The translations under genes and the position numbers were made by a program. Below are positions 8,467-11,080 of a stretch of 11,080 bases of DNA, piece by piece. Where the stretch lies: positions 1 to 11,080 of the forward strand of contig JAKQKW010000077.1 in NCBI GenBank assembly GCA_029560455.1. The letters are read 5' to 3'. This DNA comes from Candidatus Rifleibacteriota bacterium. Lineage in GTDB: Bacteria; Riflebacteria; Ozemobacteria; Ozemobacterales; Ozemobacteraceae. Under the pieces are notes generated by a model. The model saw only the letters and a list, made by a program, of their open reading frames with translations, was not told the DNA's origin and did not search any database. The stretch's first letter is position 1, and every line of letters starts with the position of its first letter.

Positions 8467-11080
8467 AAATAATCAAAAACAAGCATCGCTGCCGTTCGGC
8501 CGTTTTATGGGATGGCTGCTGCTGGTTGCCTGTCTGGCCGGAATTCCGGCGGTTCTTGTTTTCACGGCGGTTTCGCGCTTCTACCAGGTCGCTGAAGAAG
8601 AGCTTGCGTTCAGTTTTAAAATGAACATGCAGCGGGCGACCAACGAGGCAATGCGCAATACCAGCCAGGAAGAATTCTGGTGCCGGCAATTGCATCAGAA
8701 GTTTGTCGATTTTATGGAACGAAACGCATCTGCAACAGAAGTTATCGAATGGTTGCATGGTCAGAGGAGGCTTTTCCCGGGAGAAATTGAGTTTATTTTC
8801 TGGGATGACAAAGGGAATCAGCTTGCGAAAACATTTGAGAGCGAGTATTCAGAGGCTGACTGGCGAACAGTATTCTGGACTCTGAGTGATTTCGGGCCGT
8901 ATCTGATGAACGTGCCGTATCGCAATCGCGAACGGGGCAATATTGAGACTACCCGAAGGGTTCTTGGGCCACAGACGCTCGGGTCAATGTTTTCAAGTAT
9001 AACTGACGCGCGCGCCTACTCTCTGGCCTGGGTTGACAGTTCGCAGGTCAGGCCACCGGTAGGTGCTTATTACATAGGGTGCGGCGCGGCGATTGTGCTG
9101 CTTGACCACCGGCATTTTAAGAAGTTTTCGGGGTTGAAGAATTCTATCCGGCCTCTTGCGTCAGATACCGGCATACTTTTTGGGGTTATCGACAGTTCTG
9201 ATGACACCGAGTTGATATGGCGTACCGACGGCTTGAATACAGCAGATTATCTGCGACAGGCGTTTTCAGAATGCGAAAAACGCAGCCTCAACTATTACGA
9301 ACTTGCGGGTCAGCATCTTGCCTATCGTTATCTCAGCCCGAATCTGCGACTTTTTGGCATTGTGCCGCGTCTTTATACCGGCTCAGGTATTATCTGGCGT
9401 TCGCTGCTGGCGACTTTGACTTTTCTGGCGTTTCTCTGGCCATTCTTTCGTTATACCTGGTTGACGATGATCAGGCAACAGCCTGGCAGTGCTTCGATCA
9501 GAAACAAGCTGGCATTTCTATTTCTGTTTGCGGCCGGTATTCCGTTGCTGGCGATGGCGATCATTTCGCAGGAACACTATTCACACAAACGGCATACGCT
9601 TATGGCTGCGGCGCATCACAATTCGGTAGAGCTGCTGCTGAGTTTTGACCGGCGTTATTCGTCGTTTCTCAAAGACGTTGGGCTCGACCTTGACAGGTTT
9701 TTTGCCGGCTGGAGCCTCGAGGCTCGCGGCAGGCATATCGATGAGCGGTTAACGCAAATGGTTGCCAGCTATCTGTTGAAGTTCGAGACCGAGAATTTTT
9801 TTGTGGTTGCCAGCGAAAGCCGTTTTCTTGCGGCCCGCGACGGTTTTGTCGCATATTCCGGTTCCATGGAAGATATCAAAATCAATTATGCGGCTTCCAG
9901 ATTAAAGAAAACGAACCTTTCCAGTTATGCGGTCTCTGACATTCAGACGGCAAATCTGGTCGGAAAGAAGGTTATGAGTGATTTGAACCGCGTGGAAATA
10001 CCCGGTCAGATTCTCAGTAAAATCGAGCTGGTGGTTGAATCCCTTTTACAGAGATCGTTCATCGAGATTACCCATTCGATTATCGACAATATCGGAAGCA
10101 TCAATCAGTGGGGGTTTGGTTACCTTAAAGATCTGACCTATTTCAGATTTCTTTCGGTTAACGGGCGCGAGTTTACCGATTATCTGACCATGGTTTTCTG
10201 GAAACCGCATATCATTCAGAGGGCCTTTCTCAGAAAGGCCCTGCCTCTTGCTAACAGAAATTCAGACGGTTTTAAACTGCTGGCTTTCGATCGGCTGAAG
10301 GCGAGATTTGTCGACAGGCCGTCTGGTTATGATGACGCTCTGGCTGAATTCGCCCGTCGGGTTGGTCAAAAGCCGACTGATGAGATCGAAATTATCAGGT
10401 TGAATGGTGAAGACTATCTGATTGTCGGTTTTGGCGGTCGTTATCTCGAATTTTACCAGCTTATCGGGCTTTACCCCATGCGCAGTATCGATCGTATTAT
10501 CAGCGTTCAGAAAACCGACCTGCTGTTGTTTGGATTGTTCAGCATTCTTCTGGCGGCTGGTCTGGCACAGTTACTGGCCCGGGCTTTTGTCGAACCACTT
10601 GGCATACTGCGTGAAGGTGCCCTGGCGATTGAAAACCGCAATTTCAGCCATCGTATCAGAAACGCCGGTCGTGATGAATTTGGTGAAGTTGCCGGCATTT
10701 TTAATCACATCATGGTCGGTTTCGAAGAGCTTGAGGTTGCCAAGATTGTTCAGGAAAACCTTTTTCCGAAGCCAGATTTTGAAATGAACCGGTTTCGCCT
10801 TTTTGGGCGAAGCGTTTCGATGGGTGAGCTGGGCGGTGATTATCTCGATTTTTTCAAAATCGATGAAAGCGGTTTTGTTGTTCTGATGGGCGATGTTGCC
10901 GGGCATGGGGTAGGTGCGGCTCTGATAATGGCCATGGCTAAAGCCGGCATTCTCAGCAGCGGTGAACAGCTGGCCTCGCCAAAAACAATTCTGACCGGGC
11001 TGCACCAGATGGTGCTCGCTTCAAAGAGCAGTCGGCAGAAGAAGGTAATGACTTTTCAGTATCTTTATATGGACAGTGTT
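8459..11080 (+). CDS. Membrane-anchored SpoIIE/RsbU-type PP2C serine phosphatase with HAMP domain, type B (3' partial)
   Basis: The frame is open from the tandem ATGATG at 8456-8461 to the window end. The second ATG is preferred for its spacing from GGTGA; starting at 8456 adds one Met. The 874 visible residues are: TM1 (about 16-38), sensor region A (39-314), TM2 (about 315-331), SIRNKL turn (346-351), TM3 (about 351-369), sensor region B (about 372-687) with GLYPMRSI near its end, TM4 (about 688-707), HAMP (about 709-761), linker LEVAKIVQENLFP and the first part of the phosphatase domain. GGDYLD (D794, D797) and GDVAGHG (D812) are present; NAGH, TDG and DD.T fall beyond the window. The sequence matches gene 2 in SMGELGGDY, GHGVGAALIMAMAKAG and KKVMTFQYL, and in the sensor B segment QWGFG to ANRN. 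Its linker helix, however, matches genes 1 and 3. The inter-membrane motif has lost its Trp and Asn (SIRNKL, FAAGIP). Expected role: another sensor-controlled phosphatase acting on a STAS-type partner. Confidence 0.95.
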   Translation, partial: MPENNQKQASLPFGRFMGWLLLVACLAGIPAVLVFTAVSRFYQVAEEELAFSFKMNMQRATNEAMRNTSQEEFWCRQLHQKFVDFMERNASATEVIEWLHGQRRLFPGEIEFIFWDDKGNQLAKTFESEYSEADWRTVFWTLSDFGPYLMNVPYRNRERGNIETTRRVLGPQTLGSMFSSITDARAYSLAWVDSSQVRPPVGAYYIGCGAAIVLLDHRHFKKFSGLKNSIRPLASDTGILFGVIDSSDDTELIWRTDGLNTADYLRQAFSECEKRSLNYYELAGQHLAYRYLSPNLRLFGIVPRLYTGSGIIWRSLLATLTFLAFLWPFFRYTWLTMIRQQPGSASIRNKLAFLFLFAAGIPLLAMAIISQEHYSHKRHTLMAAAHHNSVELLLSFDRRYSSFLKDVGLDLDRFFAGWSLEARGRHIDERLTQMVASYLLKFETENFFVVASESRFLAARDGFVAYSGSMEDIKINYAASRLKKTNLSSYAVSDIQTANLVGKKVMSDLNRVEIPGQILSKIELVVESLLQRSFIEITHSIIDNIGSINQWGFGYLKDLTYFRFLSVNGREFTDYLTMVFWKPHIIQRAFLRKALPLANRNSDGFKLLAFDRLKARFVDRPSGYDDALAEFARRVGQKPTDEIEIIRLNGEDYLIVGFGGRYLEFYQLIGLYPMRSIDRIISVQKTDLLLFGLFSILLAAGLAQLLARAFVEPLGILREGALAIENRNFSHRIRNAGRDEFGEVAGIFNHIMVGFEELEVAKIVQENLFPKPDFEMNRFRLFGRSVSMGELGGDYLDFFKIDESGFVVLMGDVAGHGVGAALIMAMAKAGILSSGEQLASPKTILTGLHQMVLASKSSRQKKVMTFQYLYMDSV
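10220..10242. repeat. 23-bp perfect inverted repeat (hairpin) inside gene 4
   Basis: The arms AGGGCCTTTCT and AGAAAGGCCCT surround a single C. In RNA this gives a 10-bp stem with a TCA (UCA) loop. It encodes R-A-F-L-R-K-A-L in sensor region B. No T-tract follows (next bases GCCTCTTG), so it does not look like an intrinsic terminator. The matching position in gene 2 (around 4252-4275) encodes a similar peptide but has no such repeat. Confidence 0.6.

Noticed and set aside
8435..8758. 107-codon open frame on the - strand across the gene 3/gene 4 junction
   Set aside because: No ribosome binding site or recognisable protein is seen, and both sense genes are well supported through the junction.
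9217..9648. 143-codon open frame on the + strand in another frame
   Set aside because: It overlaps gene 4 sensor A to TM3 in a different frame; gene 4 is supported by homology to its paralogs along the whole stretch.
9712..9725. 14-bp palindrome GAGCCTCGAGGCTC in gene 4
   Set aside because: Palindromes of this length are expected by chance about once in a window of this size, and it has no supporting context.

Overview
This window is filled by one head-to-tail array of four large paralogous genes, all on the + strand. Each encodes a membrane-anchored PP2C-type serine phosphatase of the SpoIIE/RsbU class, with two predicted extracytoplasmic sensor regions, a HAMP domain and a C-terminal phosphatase domain. 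The first gene is cut at its 5' end by the window and the fourth at its 3' end. No intergenic gap exists: the genes overlap by 4 bp (1/2), 8 bp (2/3) and 8 or 11 bp (3/4). They are therefore almost certainly cotranscribed and probably translationally coupled. No promoter, terminator, RNA gene, mobile element or CRISPR array is visible.

Layout: gene 1 at 1-2529 (842 residues visible, about 150 N-terminal residues missing by comparison with gene 3); gene 2 at 2526-5540 (1004 aa, complete); gene 3 at 5533-8466 (977 aa, complete); gene 4 at 8459-11080 (874 residues visible, roughly 110-130 C-terminal residues missing). The common architecture read from the translations is: TM1, sensor region A (about 270-285 aa), TM2, a short basic cytoplasmic turn around an S-I/L-R-W-K-L motif, TM3, sensor region B (about 285-315 aa), TM4, HAMP, a linker helix, and the SpoIIE phosphatase domain. 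The four metal-binding Asp motifs of the PP2C fold (GGDY.D, GDVAGHG, TDG, DD.T) are intact in the three genes where they can all be checked. The two that lie inside the window are intact in gene 4.

Genes 1 and 3 resemble each other more than their neighbours, and so do genes 2 and 4. The array is thus A-B-A-B, as expected if a two-gene unit was duplicated. The sensor regions have diverged much more than the HAMP and phosphatase parts, which suggests several different inputs feeding one class of output.

Family knowledge: SpoIIE/RsbU phosphatases usually dephosphorylate a STAS-domain anti-sigma-factor antagonist in a partner-switching pathway. By inference these four proteins would be parallel inputs into one or more such switches. 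No STAS protein, anti-sigma kinase or sigma factor is encoded here, so the target is unknown.

Organism: a bacterium of roughly balanced base composition (not counted exactly) with strong GGAGG-type ribosome binding sites. Large tandem families of signalling phosphatases suggest a big, signal-rich environmental genome. A candidate-phylum lineage such as Riflebacteria is only a weak guess, and the sequence gives no firm taxonomic marker.
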